Source: Arthrobacter sp. GMC3
GTDB taxonomy: Bacteria > Actinomycetota > Actinomycetes > Actinomycetales > Micrococcaceae
Reading direction: 5' to 3'
Length of the DNA: 64,000 nt
Assembly: GCF_002929305.1 (NCBI RefSeq)
Contig: NZ_PJIO01000001.1
Span: forward strand, 1 to 64,000
Shown: positions 25,203 to 33,674 of the stretch, piece after piece
Numbering within the stretch: position 1 is the stretch's first letter
Layout of the letters: each line of letters opens with the position of its first letter
The notes under the pieces: model-generated
Seen by the model: the letters and a program-made list of their open reading frames with translations, nothing else
Databases searched by the model: none
Told to the model about the DNA's origin: nothing
Program-made: the position numbers and the translations under genes

Positions 25203-26735
25203 ATGACTCAGGTGGCTGCAGAAACTGTTGGTGTATTAGTGCGTGACGCTCGGAACGATCGAGGGTGGACGCAATTGGAGTTGGCGGCGCAGCTGGGCAC
25301 CAGTCAAAGTGCCGTAGCCCGCATGGAGCAGGGCAAACAGAACCTGAGCCTGAAGATGATCCAGCGCATGGAATCCCTGCTGGGCACCAACATTGTCAAC
25401 GTGGGCAACTCGCCCAAAAACACCGTCACCCACCTGCGGGTCCACGGCGGACGCGAACTTTCCGGCAGTGTGGAGGTCAACTCCAGCAAGAATGCCGGCG
25501 TCGCCCTGCTGTGCGCCAGCCTGATCAACCGCGGCACCACCACGCTGCGCCGGCTGGCCCGCATCGAAGAGGTCAACCGGATTGTGGAGCTGCTGACAAG
25601 CATCGGGGTGGAGTGCAAGTGGCTCAACGCCAACGACCTCCAGATCCGCCGCCCCGCCGTGCTGAACCTCGGATCCATGGACATCGACGCGGCCAAGCGA
25701 ACCCGCAGTGTCATCATGTTGCTGGGCCCTCTTCTGGACGAGCAGGACGTCTACAGGATTCCCTACGCTGGTGGTTGTGATCTCGGCACCCGTACCGTGG
25801 AACCGCACATGCAGGCACTGCGTGAGTTTGGTCTTGACGTCACCGCGCACAACGGTTTCTATCAGGTGCAGGCCCCCGTCAGTGACGCCACCGACAGGAC
25901 CTTTGTGCTGACCGAGCGGGGGGACACCGTGACGGAGAACGCCATCATGGCGGCCGCGCACCGTGCTGGCACCACCATCATCCGCAACGCCAGTCCCAAC
26001 TACATGGTTCAGGATCTCTGCTTCTACCTTCAGGGCCTCGGCGTGGAGGTGGAGGGCGTTGGATCCACCACGCTCACCATTCGCGGCAAGGCCCGGATCG
26101 ATGTGGACATCGAATACTTCCCCTCGGAGGATCCCATCGAGGCCATGAGCCTGATGACCGCCGGCATTGTGACCAAGTCCGAAGTGACCATCAAGCGCGT
26201 TCCCATCGAGTTCATGGAGATCGAGCTCAAGGTGCTCGAGCAGATGGGGTTCCGCTACCTCAAGAGCGCCGAATATGTGGCCCGCAACGGCAAAACCCGC
26301 CTGGTGGACATCACCACGCTGCCCTCCGAGCTGCGCGCGGCACCGGATAAGATCCACCCCATGCCGTTCCCCGGCCTGAACATAGACAACCTGCCCTTCT
26401 TCGCCGTGATCGCCTCCTGCGCCGAGGGCACCACACTGATCCACGACTGGGTCTACGAGGGCCGCGCCATCTACCTGACGGAGCTGAACCGGCTCGGTGC
26501 CGGCGTCCGACTGCTGGACCCGCACCGCATCGACATCAAGGGCCCCACGGCATGGCGTGCGGCCGAGATTGGTTGCCCGCCAGCACTACGGCCGGCAGCT
26601 TGCATCCTGCTGGCCATGCTCGCAGCCAAGGGCACCAGCGAACTGCGCAACATCTACGTCATTGAGCGCGGCTATGAGGACCTGGCTGAGCGTCTGAACA
26701 CCATTGGCGCAGAGATCGAGTACTTCCAGGACTAG
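25203..26735 (+). CDS. HTH domain fused to a MurA-like enolpyruvyl transferase
   Basis: A protein of 510 residues. Residues about 8-62 form an XRE/Cro-type helix-turn-helix (GWTQLELAAQLGTSQSAVAR). From about 75 to the end it is an EPSP synthase/MurA fold. The KN pair that opens the MurA active site is kept (SSKNAGVALL, about 97-106), the catalytic loop Cys is present in AGGCDLGTRTVE (about 190-201), an Asp in LNIDNLPFF (about 395-400) and an Arg in ALRPAACI match the other catalytic positions, and the C-terminal ERGYEDLAERL is typical. MurA transfers enolpyruvate from PEP to UDP-GlcNAc, the first step of peptidoglycan synthesis. The HTH suggests a dual role or a regulatory paralogue, and a separate housekeeping murA would be expected elsewhere. 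Confidence 0.88.
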   Translation: MTQVAAETVGVLVRDARNDRGWTQLELAAQLGTSQSAVARMEQGKQNLSLKMIQRMESLLGTNIVNVGNSPKNTVTHLRVHGGRELSGSVEVNSSKNAGVALLCASLINRGTTTLRRLARIEEVNRIVELLTSIGVECKWLNANDLQIRRPAVLNLGSMDIDAAKRTRSVIMLLGPLLDEQDVYRIPYAGGCDLGTRTVEPHMQALREFGLDVTAHNGFYQVQAPVSDATDRTFVLTERGDTVTENAIMAAAHRAGTTIIRNASPNYMVQDLCFYLQGLGVEVEGVGSTTLTIRGKARIDVDIEYFPSEDPIEAMSLMTAGIVTKSEVTIKRVPIEFMEIELKVLEQMGFRYLKSAEYVARNGKTRLVDITTLPSELRAAPDKIHPMPFPGLNIDNLPFFAVIASCAEGTTLIHDWVYEGRAIYLTELNRLGAGVRLLDPHRIDIKGPTAWRAAEIGCPPALRPAACILLAMLAAKGTSELRNIYVIERGYEDLAERLNTIGAEIEYFQD

Positions 26736-26754
26736 AGTCCTTAAGCACGACGGC

Positions 26755-26790
26755 GGCCGGTCACCTTATCGATGAGGTGGCCGGCCCTTT
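26755..26790 (+). terminator. Rho-independent terminator after the MurA-like gene
   Basis: GGCCGGTCACCT (26755-26766) pairs with AGGTGGCCGGCC (26775-26786) with one imperfect pair and an eight-base loop, followed by CTTTC. It lies 20 bases after the MurA-like stop. It also argues against any start upstream of 26816 for the next gene. Confidence 0.75.
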
Positions 26791-26815
26791 CACCTGGTCC
26801 GGTAAGATCGGGCGA

Positions 26816-27247
26816 ATGTTCTCCTGGTTCAAACGTGATTCCGCAGCCCCCACACCGATCCTGTCCTCACCCTGGATCAACCCAGTGCTGAGGGCCGAGG
26901 AAGTGGATGTTCTCTGGAAGAAGTCCGGATCCCGCATGGTTCGCCGCGTGCAACTCACGGCAGCCGGCGCACAGTTCAATCTGCACCCTGCCGAGCTGCT
27001 TGCCCTCGTCACCGGGCGCACTGACATCGCCGATTCCTGGGACGTCGCGAAAATGGCATTCTTTGTCCGGACGGGAAGCGTCTGGAAAGGGACGGACTTC
27101 TACCCCTGGACTAGCAAGCTCCCGGATGACTCCCTGGTGCTGCTCTTGGCTCCGATGACTGACCCTCCTCTGGCAGTACTCTCCGGTGTTGATGTGAAGA
27201 GTTTCTCTGCATGGGTGGAGGGGCTGGCGCGCAAGGTTGCTAAATAG
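26816..27247 (+). CDS. Conserved-looking hypothetical protein
   Basis: A soluble protein of 143 residues that I do not recognise. It begins MFSWFKRDSAAPTP, is mixed alpha/beta in character with no signal peptide or membrane segment, and has a basic patch around residues 30-42 (WKKSGSRMVRRVQL). Coding sense is supported by the actinobacterial codon pattern and a clean frame up to the convergent metZ, with which it overlaps by eight bases. An ATG at 26777 would lie inside the terminator hairpin, so 26816 is used. Confidence 0.6.
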   Translation: MFSWFKRDSAAPTPILSSPWINPVLRAEEVDVLWKKSGSRMVRRVQLTAAGAQFNLHPAELLALVTGRTDIADSWDVAKMAFFVRTGSVWKGTDFYPWTSKLPDDSLVLLLAPMTDPPLAVLSGVDVKSFSAWVEGLARKVAK

Positions 27248-28451
27248 CGGCCAGCGCCCGCGCCAAGTCGGTTTTCAAGTCCACCACGTCTTCCAGGCCA
27301 ACCGAAAGTCGCAGGAAGCCGTCGCTGAGGCCGATGGCGGCCCGGCCTTCGGCGCCCATGGCACGGTGCGTGGTGGTGGCCGGATGGGTGATCAGGGATT
27401 TGGCGTCGCCCAAATTGTTCGAGATATCAATGATTTGCAGGGCATTGAGCAACGCAAACGCGGCGTCCTTGGTGGTACCCGTGGCGGGTTCGGCTAGTTC
27501 AAAGGTCAGCACCGTGCCGCCAGCCTTCATCTGCTTCTTGGCCAGCTCATATTGCGGGTGCGAGGGCAGGTGCGGGTACAGAACGCGTTTGATCTGCGGC
27601 TGGGATTCGAGGAACTCGCCCAGGGCCAGCGCGTTGTTGCACGAATGAGTGACGCGCAAGTTCATGGTTTCCAAGCCCTTGGTTAGCACCCAGGCGTTGA
27701 ACGCCGACAATGCCGGCCCGGTGTGCCGCATCAAATTCTTGACCGGACCGTCGATAAACTCCTTGGTGCCCAGAATGGCCCCGCCCAGCACCCGGCCCTG
27801 GCCGTCAATGTGCTTGGTGCCGGAGTAGACAATGATGTCCGCACCAAAGTCGCCGCACCGCTGCAACAGGGGAGTGGCGAACACGTTGTCGGCCACCACC
27901 TTGGCGCCGGCCGCATGGGCCAGATCGCACACGGCCTGCACGTCCACAATCTCCTGCATGGGGTTCGACGGCGATTCGAAGAACACCGCGGTGGTCGGCA
28001 CGGACAGGGCCTCACGCCACTGCTCAAGGTCGTAGCCGTCCACAAACACGGTTTCCACACCCCAGCGGGGCAGCAGCTCGTTGAGGATCACAAAACAGGA
28101 ACCAAAAAGCGAACGGGAGGCAACCACCCGGTCCCCGGCCGCCAGCAACGCACCCAGGGCGGTGAACACCGCAGACATCCCGGACGCCGTCGCAAAGCAC
28201 GCCTCCTTGCCCTCGAGCAGGCGCAGGCGTTCTTGGAACGTGGCCACCGACGGGTTGCCGTAGCGGGAGTACACAAAACGGTCTACCTCGCCGGTGAACG
28301 CCTGTTCGGCGGCCTCGGCGGATTCGTAGACGAAACCGGAATTGAGGAAGATGGCCTCGGAGGTTTCCTGGAAATTACTGCGGTCCAGCCCGCCCCGGAC
28401 TGCCTGGGTGTCTTCGGCCCAGGTGGGGGCATGCTCATTAAAATTGCTCAC
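27240..28451 (-). CDS. metZ: O-succinylhomoserine sulfhydrylase
   Basis: A PLP-dependent gamma-family enzyme of 403 residues. The residues around the Schiff-base lysine are visible as YSGTKHIDGQGRVLGG (Lys at about 211), with the cofactor-binding SRYGNPS and TASGMSAVF earlier. It makes homocysteine from O-succinyl- or O-acetylhomoserine and sulfide; MetZ-type members dominate in actinobacteria, but cystathionine gamma-synthase relatives are hard to exclude by eye. It is the last gene of an operon with a rhodanese and a DUF1737 protein behind a SAM-IV riboswitch, so it should be shut off when SAM is plentiful. Confidence 0.92.
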   Translation of the reverse strand: MSNFNEHAPTWAEDTQAVRGGLDRSNFQETSEAIFLNSGFVYESAEAAEQAFTGEVDRFVYSRYGNPSVATFQERLRLLEGKEACFATASGMSAVFTALGALLAAGDRVVASRSLFGSCFVILNELLPRWGVETVFVDGYDLEQWREALSVPTTAVFFESPSNPMQEIVDVQAVCDLAHAAGAKVVADNVFATPLLQRCGDFGADIIVYSGTKHIDGQGRVLGGAILGTKEFIDGPVKNLMRHTGPALSAFNAWVLTKGLETMNLRVTHSCNNALALGEFLESQPQIKRVLYPHLPSHPQYELAKKQMKAGGTVLTFELAEPATGTTKDAAFALLNALQIIDISNNLGDAKSLITHPATTTHRAMGAEGRAAIGLSDGFLRLSVGLEDVVDLKTDLARALAAI

Positions 28452-28507
28452 GTTCGCGTGTTTCCTTAGCGTTCACAGATGATGCGGTGTTTAGGTACGG
28501 GAAAGGT

Positions 28508-28900
28508 CTACTTCCAGGGCAGCTGACGGTTCTTCCACCCATTGACGGTCCGCTCACCAAAGCCGTCCGGCTCGCCCTCAAAGCCTTCCAGGACGTTGAA
28601 CGCCGTGTAGCCGGCGGCCGTGGCGGCCTGCGCGGCGGCAACGGAACGTGCCCCGGAACGGCACAGGATCACCAGCGACTTTTCGGTCGGGACGGCGGCT
28701 GCCAGCTCAGCGGCAAAGCCAGCGTTGTGGGAACCGTCGGCCAGGTTCCACTGGATGAATACCGGCGCCGCGCCCAGCGCGGAAATGTCGGGGACGCCAA
28801 TGTGGGCCCATTCGCCCTCGGTACGCACGTCCACCAGGACGGCACCCTGGGAAAGCTTGTCCCAGGCGGCTGCGGGGGCCAAGTCTCCGGCGTAGCTCAT
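28508..28900 (-). CDS. Single-domain rhodanese-like sulfurtransferase
   Basis: A cytosolic protein of 130 residues. The catalytic cysteine loop ILCRSGARS (about 82-91) is intact, and the N-terminal VLVDVRTEGEW is the usual rhodanese opening. Such proteins carry sulfane sulfur or detoxify thiosulfate and polysulfide. Its start overlaps the stop of the DUF1737 gene by four bases, and 56 bases separate it from metZ. A role in delivering reduced sulfur near homocysteine synthesis is inferred from context. Confidence 0.9.
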   Translation of the reverse strand: MSYAGDLAPAAAWDKLSQGAVLVDVRTEGEWAHIGVPDISALGAAPVFIQWNLADGSHNAGFAAELAAAVPTEKSLVILCRSGARSVAAAQAATAAGYTAFNVLEGFEGEPDGFGERTVNGWKNRQLPWK

Positions 28901-29157
28901 GCGATTCCCTCGCCGTCGAACTCTTCGTCCTCTTCGAGGTCAAGGACGGCGTCCGCAATGGCGGAGTCGGCATGGGCCACGGCATGGGGCAGTATGACGG
29001 CCTGGGCGGCAATCACCGTGGTGCCATTGAACGTCACGGCCGGTCCGCCGTGCAAGATGTATCCATCGTCCAGGGCCGCGGAGATGCGCTCACAAAAGGA
29101 ACGGTCGTCTGGGCCGGTAATCAGGCGGTAGGTGAGTGGGGTATCTTCGGCGGACAC
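28897..29157 (-). CDS. DUF1737 small protein
   Basis: A protein of 86 residues. The opening TYRLITGPDDRSFCERISAA and GYILHGGPAVTF match DUF1737, a small family of unknown function. The C-terminal third is acidic (DLEEDEEFDGEG). A GTG at 29157 is chosen because AAGGAG lies six bases upstream; an upstream ATG is in the leader and lacks such support. It is the first gene of the SAM-IV-controlled operon, so it probably has a role in sulfur or methionine metabolism, which is a context inference. Confidence 0.8.
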   Translation of the reverse strand: MSAEDTPLTYRLITGPDDRSFCERISAALDDGYILHGGPAVTFNGTTVIAAQAVILPHAVAHADSAIADAVLDLEEDEEFDGEGIA

Positions 29158-29242
29158 ATGGACTCCTTGAGTGCAATTGGCGTCGCCTGCAAACGGGACA
29201 TCCACCTACGGGGCTTCCACAGTGAGAGTTGTGCAGCCAAGG

Positions 29243-29375
29243 CAGGGTATTCGCGCTTGCAAGCCACAGCCGTGGGTAACTGGGTTTGCCGAGTAGTCAC
29301 CTGAGGCACCCCACCGCAAAAGAGGGTTGCCGGCCAGCAAGTCAGGGCTTAAAACTGGCACTCATTACTCCCTTT
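29243..29375 (-). ncRNA. SAM-IV-type riboswitch
   Basis: Reading the minus strand, the SAM-IV elements follow in order: GGGAGTAATGAGTGCCAG, AAGCCC, CTTGCTGGCCGGCAACCCTC, GCGGTGGGGTGCC, CAGGTGACTACTC and the distal GCTTGCAAGCGCG. P1 pairs GAGTA (29366-29370 side) with TACTC. This is the variant of the SAM-I fold with extra outer stems known from actinobacteria. It ends about 90 bases before the DUF1737 start and should make the DUF1737-rhodanese-metZ operon respond to S-adenosylmethionine. Confidence 0.85.
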
Positions 29376-29441
29376 GAAACTAACACACCCCTGTGGGTGG
29401 CTGATGAATCGTGACGAGAAGTATTGCCGAACATGACGGCG

Positions 29442-29456
29442 TTATGGTCACCATAA
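29442..29456. promoter_or_regulatory. Perfect 15-base palindrome upstream of the membrane protein gene
   Basis: TTATGGT-C-ACCATAA is a perfect 7+1+7 inverted repeat ending 27 bases before the start at 29484. It lies in the divergent region shared with the SAM-IV leader and is a likely operator. No regulator gene is next to it. Confidence 0.5.
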
Positions 29457-29483
29457 ATGGTGCCGGGATGGCAGGATATTGCC

Positions 29484-30128
29484 ATGACTACACGACGAAT
29501 CCTCGCGGCGATCAGGTTCATCCTCGGTGCCGTGACCTTGATCGCCATGGGCACCCAGCTAAGCATTCACGTCGGCAACGGTTTCCCCGTGGTGAACTTC
29601 TTCAGCTATTTCACCAATCTGGGCAACTTGCTGGCCGCCGTGGTGCTGATGGTGGAGGCTGTGCTGATCTGGCGCGGGAAGGAATTGGGCCCGTTGTGGC
29701 AGGTCCTGCGCTGCGTCTCCGTGGTGTGCATGGCCCTGGTCGGCATAGTGTTCAGCGCCCTGCTGCGCAACGTGGACCTGGGGTCCTTGCTGCCGTGGGT
29801 CAACACCTGGATGCACTACATTATGCCCATCGCCGTCGTGGCGGACTGGCTGGTGCAGTCGCCTCGCCTGCGGATTCCCTTGAGCAAGCTCGGCATCGCC
29901 GTGATCTTTCCCCTGGTCTATCTTGCGTACTCGCTGATCCGGGGCGCCGCCATTGACTGGTACGCCTATCCGTTCCTGAACCCGGCCAACGGTGGTTATG
30001 GTGCGGTGGCTGTGACCTGCGTGCTCATTGCCGTGGCGTTCATTGTCACCAGCACGGTGCTGATTGTGCTCGGCAACAAGCTGCGCCCTCTGGTCCCGCC
30101 GGTCCAACCGGCCCACGTCGCCGCCTAG
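29484..30128 (+). CDS. Pr6Pr-family membrane protein
   Basis: A protein of 214 residues with six hydrophobic segments. FFSYFTNLGNLLAAVVLMVEA (about 40-60) and WVNTWMHYIMPIAVVADWL (about 105-125) fit the Pr6Pr family (FAR-17a/AIG1-like), small integral membrane proteins whose bacterial roles are unknown; some eukaryotic relatives hydrolyse fatty-acid esters. The ATG at 29484 is preceded by a weak GGA. The same-strand neighbour 70 bases downstream is the DUF2156 protein, so both may be membrane-lipid-related. Confidence 0.78.
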   Translation: MTTRRILAAIRFILGAVTLIAMGTQLSIHVGNGFPVVNFFSYFTNLGNLLAAVVLMVEAVLIWRGKELGPLWQVLRCVSVVCMALVGIVFSALLRNVDLGSLLPWVNTWMHYIMPIAVVADWLVQSPRLRIPLSKLGIAVIFPLVYLAYSLIRGAAIDWYAYPFLNPANGGYGAVAVTCVLIAVAFIVTSTVLIVLGNKLRPLVPPVQPAHVAA

Positions 30129-30197
30129 CTGTTTGCCCCGGCACCACCAGACGATTGGCCGACGTCGCCGCTTGAGCAAACTAACACGAGGAAAACC

Positions 30198-32711
30198 ATG
30201 AGCACCCAGTCGGCGGACGTCAGCCTAGCCAAACAGCTGTGGGGCGGCCTGATTTCTGCCGTGCGGAGGTCTCCGGCGACGGCGGCGCTGATGCTCGTCG
30301 TCCTCGCCGCCACAGCCGCCATCGGCGGATTGAGTACTGGTCCATCCGAGGAGACCCTCGCGTTGGTGGGGATCGACCTTAGCAACGTGGCCGAATCCTG
30401 GTGGACCCTGTTGGTCAGCGCCTTCTTTGCCACGTCGTGGCCGGACTGCCTGCTTGCGTTGCTGACTATTGCGCTGGGTATGGGCATTGCCGAACGCATT
30501 GTTGGTTCGCTCCGTGCTGTGAGCATGTTCTTGATCGGCAGCGTTGTCAGTTCCGTGGGCCTACTTGTCCTGGTGGCTGCCGGGACCGCAGGAAACGACA
30601 GCTGGCTCAGCTACCTTGGCGGCGACTACGTGGTGGGGGCCTACGGCGGCGCTGCGGCGGCCCTTGGAGCGGCCACAGCCTCCCTGAACAATCTATGGCG
30701 ACATCGCTTGCGCACCTGGCTTCTGGCGTTTTCCTTGATGTTTGCCCTGTATGTCGGGGTGGCCCAGACACTGCAGCTTCTGATCGGAGCGGTATTTGGC
30801 ATCCTGATCGGGCGTTTGCTGGGCACTGGCCGACGCCAGGAGAGCGTGAAGTTGTTTCCCCCGCCATCCCTGCGGGAGGCCCGGTTCCTGCTGGCGACCA
30901 TTGTTGGGGTGTTCGCCGTCGGACCACTGCTGGCCCAGGTGACAGCCACTTTTGCCATGGGACCGTTATCCACAGCCTCGTCCCTCATGCTCCAGGTGGG
31001 CCCGAACGCGGATGAACTTCAGGAGCTATGCAACGGGGACACCGCGTGTATGAAGCTGCAGTCCATAGTGGGCGTCAGCAGCGTCGGCGGTGTGTTGCTG
31101 TCTTTGGTTCCGGTGCTCTTGTTGCTGGTGTGTTCGGAGGGACTGCGGCGGGGGCGACGTCTGGCGCTGTGGACCGCCCTGGTCATCAACGCACTTATTG
31201 CCGTGGTTGTGCTGGTTTCCATCGTGGTATTCCTGACGTCGCCGGATCTTGCCACGGGGGACTTGGACTGGGGTTTCCTCGCCGTCTACATCTTCCCAGC
31301 GGGACTGGTACCTGCGGCGATTGCACTTGTGCTGTTCTTGCACCGGGGGAAGTTTCCGGTGGAGTCGAGTGCTTCGGCGGCCGGGAAACTGGTGCGCAGG
31401 ACCCTGACTATTGCAGTGGCCCTGATCTTGTTGTACTCGCTCATGTGGTTTGTTGAGGGCAATCTTGGGCGGTCCAACATTGGCGACCTCCTGGCCCAAC
31501 TGACTCACATCCTCATACCGTTCCCGCTGCCGATTGTCATTGTGCTGCCGCAGGGCCTGGTGACAACCATCGTCTACGGATTTGGTGGTGCCGTGCTCTG
31601 GCTGTCCTTCGGTGCGCTGGCACTGAGGGATCTGCGGGCTTACACGGTCAATTCGAGCAATGCGAAGCAGGAGCAGGGTCGAATCCGTGACCTTCTCCAA
31701 GACGGCGGCGGGTCCTTGTCGTGGATGTCTCTTTGGGCGAACAATGTCTACTGGTTGAGCGAGGGCGGGCGCAATGCTGTTGCCTATCAAGTTCACAACG
31801 GGGTCGCGTTGACGCTGGCCGGTCCTTTTGGCGCCGCCGACGGACAAGCCCAAGCAGGCCGGGACTTTGTCGCCCACTGCACGGAAGAAGGACTGATCCC
31901 GTGCTTCTATTCGGCCACAGCCGCCGTGGGCGAGTCATTGGAGGGCTTGTCCTTTGAACGCTTGGACGTGGCCGAGGAGACGCTGCTGCCCCTAGAGTCC
32001 ATGACGTTCAAGGGTAAGGAATGGCAAAACGTTCGGACGGCGCTCAACCGGGCCGACAAACTGGGTATCAAGGACCAGTGGTACAGCTATTCGGCCATGC
32101 CGCCCGGTATCCGCGCCCAGCTTGCCGAAATTTCCGAAGAGTGGGTGTCCGAGAAGTCACTGCCGGAGATGGGATTCACCCTTGGTGGTCTGAACGAGCT
32201 CAAGGATCCGGCCGTCTTGTGTTGCGTGGCCGTGGACGGGGATGGGCTAGTCCACGGCGTCACCAGTTGGCTGCCGGTTCATACAGAACGAAAGGTCACC
32301 AGCTGGACCTTGGATTTCATGAGGAGGCGTTCCAACGGGTTCAAGGGGGTCATGGAATTCCTGATTGCCAGTGCCGTGACGCACTTCAAGGAGGAAGTGT
32401 CAGTCATTTCGCTCTCTGGTTCGCCGCTGGCATCCACGGGCGACGCCGGCACGGATCAGGAGCCCTCGGCCATTGAGAAGGTGCTGGTGATGTTGGGCAA
32501 CGCACTTGAACCCATGTACGGGTTCCGGTCTCTGGCTGCCTTCAAATCCAGATTCCAGCCTGTTCACCAGACACTTTTCTTGTTTTACAACGATCCGCTG
32601 GCCCTACCGGCCATTGGCCTTGCCATCACGGCCGCGTATCTGCCGGAGCTTTCGGCGCGTGACAGTGGCCGATTCCTGCGACAAATGACGGCCAAGGCCC
32701 CTACCCAGTGA
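30198..32711 (+). CDS. Rhomboid-like domain joined to a DUF2156 lysyl-lipid synthase-like domain
   Basis: A protein of 837 residues. The N-terminal part is membrane-embedded, about 13 hydrophobic segments up to residue 490. Its first segments resemble the rhomboid fold, but the Gly-x-Ser-Gly motif reads GAYGG (about 147-151), and the histidine in the last rhomboid helix appears to be replaced (QLLIGAVFGILIGRLLG). This points to a non-proteolytic rhomboid. Residues about 500-830 are a DUF2156 (GNAT-like, MprF C-terminal) domain, which in MprF transfers lysine or alanine from tRNA to phosphatidylglycerol. The usual MprF flippase core is not evident. The product may modify membrane lipids, but neither substrate nor function is shown. 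The start has GAGGA upstream. Confidence 0.85.
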   Translation: MSTQSADVSLAKQLWGGLISAVRRSPATAALMLVVLAATAAIGGLSTGPSEETLALVGIDLSNVAESWWTLLVSAFFATSWPDCLLALLTIALGMGIAERIVGSLRAVSMFLIGSVVSSVGLLVLVAAGTAGNDSWLSYLGGDYVVGAYGGAAAALGAATASLNNLWRHRLRTWLLAFSLMFALYVGVAQTLQLLIGAVFGILIGRLLGTGRRQESVKLFPPPSLREARFLLATIVGVFAVGPLLAQVTATFAMGPLSTASSLMLQVGPNADELQELCNGDTACMKLQSIVGVSSVGGVLLSLVPVLLLLVCSEGLRRGRRLALWTALVINALIAVVVLVSIVVFLTSPDLATGDLDWGFLAVYIFPAGLVPAAIALVLFLHRGKFPVESSASAAGKLVRRTLTIAVALILLYSLMWFVEGNLGRSNIGDLLAQLTHILIPFPLPIVIVLPQGLVTTIVYGFGGAVLWLSFGALALRDLRAYTVNSSNAKQEQGRIRDLLQDGGGSLSWMSLWANNVYWLSEGGRNAVAYQVHNGVALTLAGPFGAADGQAQAGRDFVAHCTEEGLIPCFYSATAAVGESLEGLSFERLDVAEETLLPLESMTFKGKEWQNVRTALNRADKLGIKDQWYSYSAMPPGIRAQLAEISEEWVSEKSLPEMGFTLGGLNELKDPAVLCCVAVDGDGLVHGVTSWLPVHTERKVTSWTLDFMRRRSNGFKGVMEFLIASAVTHFKEEVSVISLSGSPLASTGDAGTDQEPSAIEKVLVMLGNALEPMYGFRSLAAFKSRFQPVHQTLFLFYNDPLALPAIGLAITAAYLPELSARDSGRFLRQMTAKAPTQ

Positions 32712-32728
32712 CAGGTCCGGGCGACTGC

Positions 32729-33646
32729 CTACAAGGTGGTGGCCAGGAGCGCGCCCAGCTCAGCACTCAAGCGTGCCCGAGTCTCTGCGGTGCCGATTTC
32801 CTGCCCGTCGATCCGATTGACTGGGGCTAGTAGCCGCAGGCTGGAGATCAGCCACACGGCGTCGGCGTCCAGGAGGTCCGCCGGCTCCACCGGGCCGTAG
32901 CCCAGTTCCCATCCAGCCTCACTTGCGGCGGCGAACAACGCACCCTGGGTGGTGCCGGGCAAAATACCGCTGTCCAGGTTGGGTGTGATGAGGCGCTTGA
33001 CGGGGGCTCCGTCGTCGTCGGTGATATGCGCCAGCAGGACCGACGACGTCGGGCCCTCCAACACTTTTCCGTCACTACTGGTGAAGATCACGTCGTCGGC
33101 GCCCTGCTTCTGGGCGTGACGCAGGGCTGCCATGTTTACGGCGTAGGAGAGTGTCTTGGCGCCCAGCAGGAGCCAGGGGGCGCGCTGGGAAACAGTGGTG
33201 TCGTAGCCACGGTCAAGGAGGATCACCTCAAGGCCGTTGGCGCGCTGTTCGGCCAGGGCGGGGGAAAGTCCGGTGGCCTGGACCCAGGCGGTGGGCTTGT
33301 TCGAGCCCTCCGGGCCACGGGTGACAATGAGTTTCAGCACCACGTTGGTGTTGCCAAACTCGTCCGCGGCGGGAGGTTCGGCGGCGAGGAAAGCAGTGAC
33401 CGCCGTCGTCATGGCTGCCAGCCAGGTCCCATCCTCCGGGATCAGCAGATCCATGGTGTCAGCGGAGTCCGCCAGCCGCGCAAGGTGGGCTGCAACCTTG
33501 CGCGGCTCGCCGTTCACGGCCAGCAGCGATTCGAAGATGCCGTCGCCGCGGGTCACGCCCTGGTCGGTGGCCAGGAGGGCGGGCGTGCCGGCGTCAACGA
33601 GGCGTCCGGCGGGGAAAGCGGGGTCTAGAAACACCAAAACAGTCAT
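32729..33646 (-). CDS. pabC: Aminodeoxychorismate lyase-like class IV aminotransferase-fold enzyme
   Basis: A fold-type IV PLP enzyme of 305 residues. The cofactor lysine is in LLGAKTLSYAVNM (about 150-160), and EGPTSSVLL (about 195-203) is the usual phosphate-side motif. ADC lyase makes 4-aminobenzoate and pyruvate for folate. The assignment to PabC rather than D-amino acid or branched-chain aminotransferase rests on the nearby pabB gene (35950-38130) and is a family-level inference. It is convergent with the DUF2156 gene and 28 bases downstream of the DUF308 gene. Confidence 0.82.
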   Translation of the reverse strand: MTVLVFLDPAFPAGRLVDAGTPALLATDQGVTRGDGIFESLLAVNGEPRKVAAHLARLADSADTMDLLIPEDGTWLAAMTTAVTAFLAAEPPAADEFGNTNVVLKLIVTRGPEGSNKPTAWVQATGLSPALAEQRANGLEVILLDRGYDTTVSQRAPWLLLGAKTLSYAVNMAALRHAQKQGADDVIFTSSDGKVLEGPTSSVLLAHITDDDGAPVKRLITPNLDSGILPGTTQGALFAAASEAGWELGYGPVEPADLLDADAVWLISSLRLLAPVNRIDGQEIGTAETRARLSAELGALLATTL

Positions 33647-33674
33647 ACGTGAAAGCTTAATGCCTGTGGTTGGT

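Noticed and set aside
29121..29309. Frames crossing the SAM-IV leader
   Set aside because: They overlap the conserved aptamer and show no protein character.
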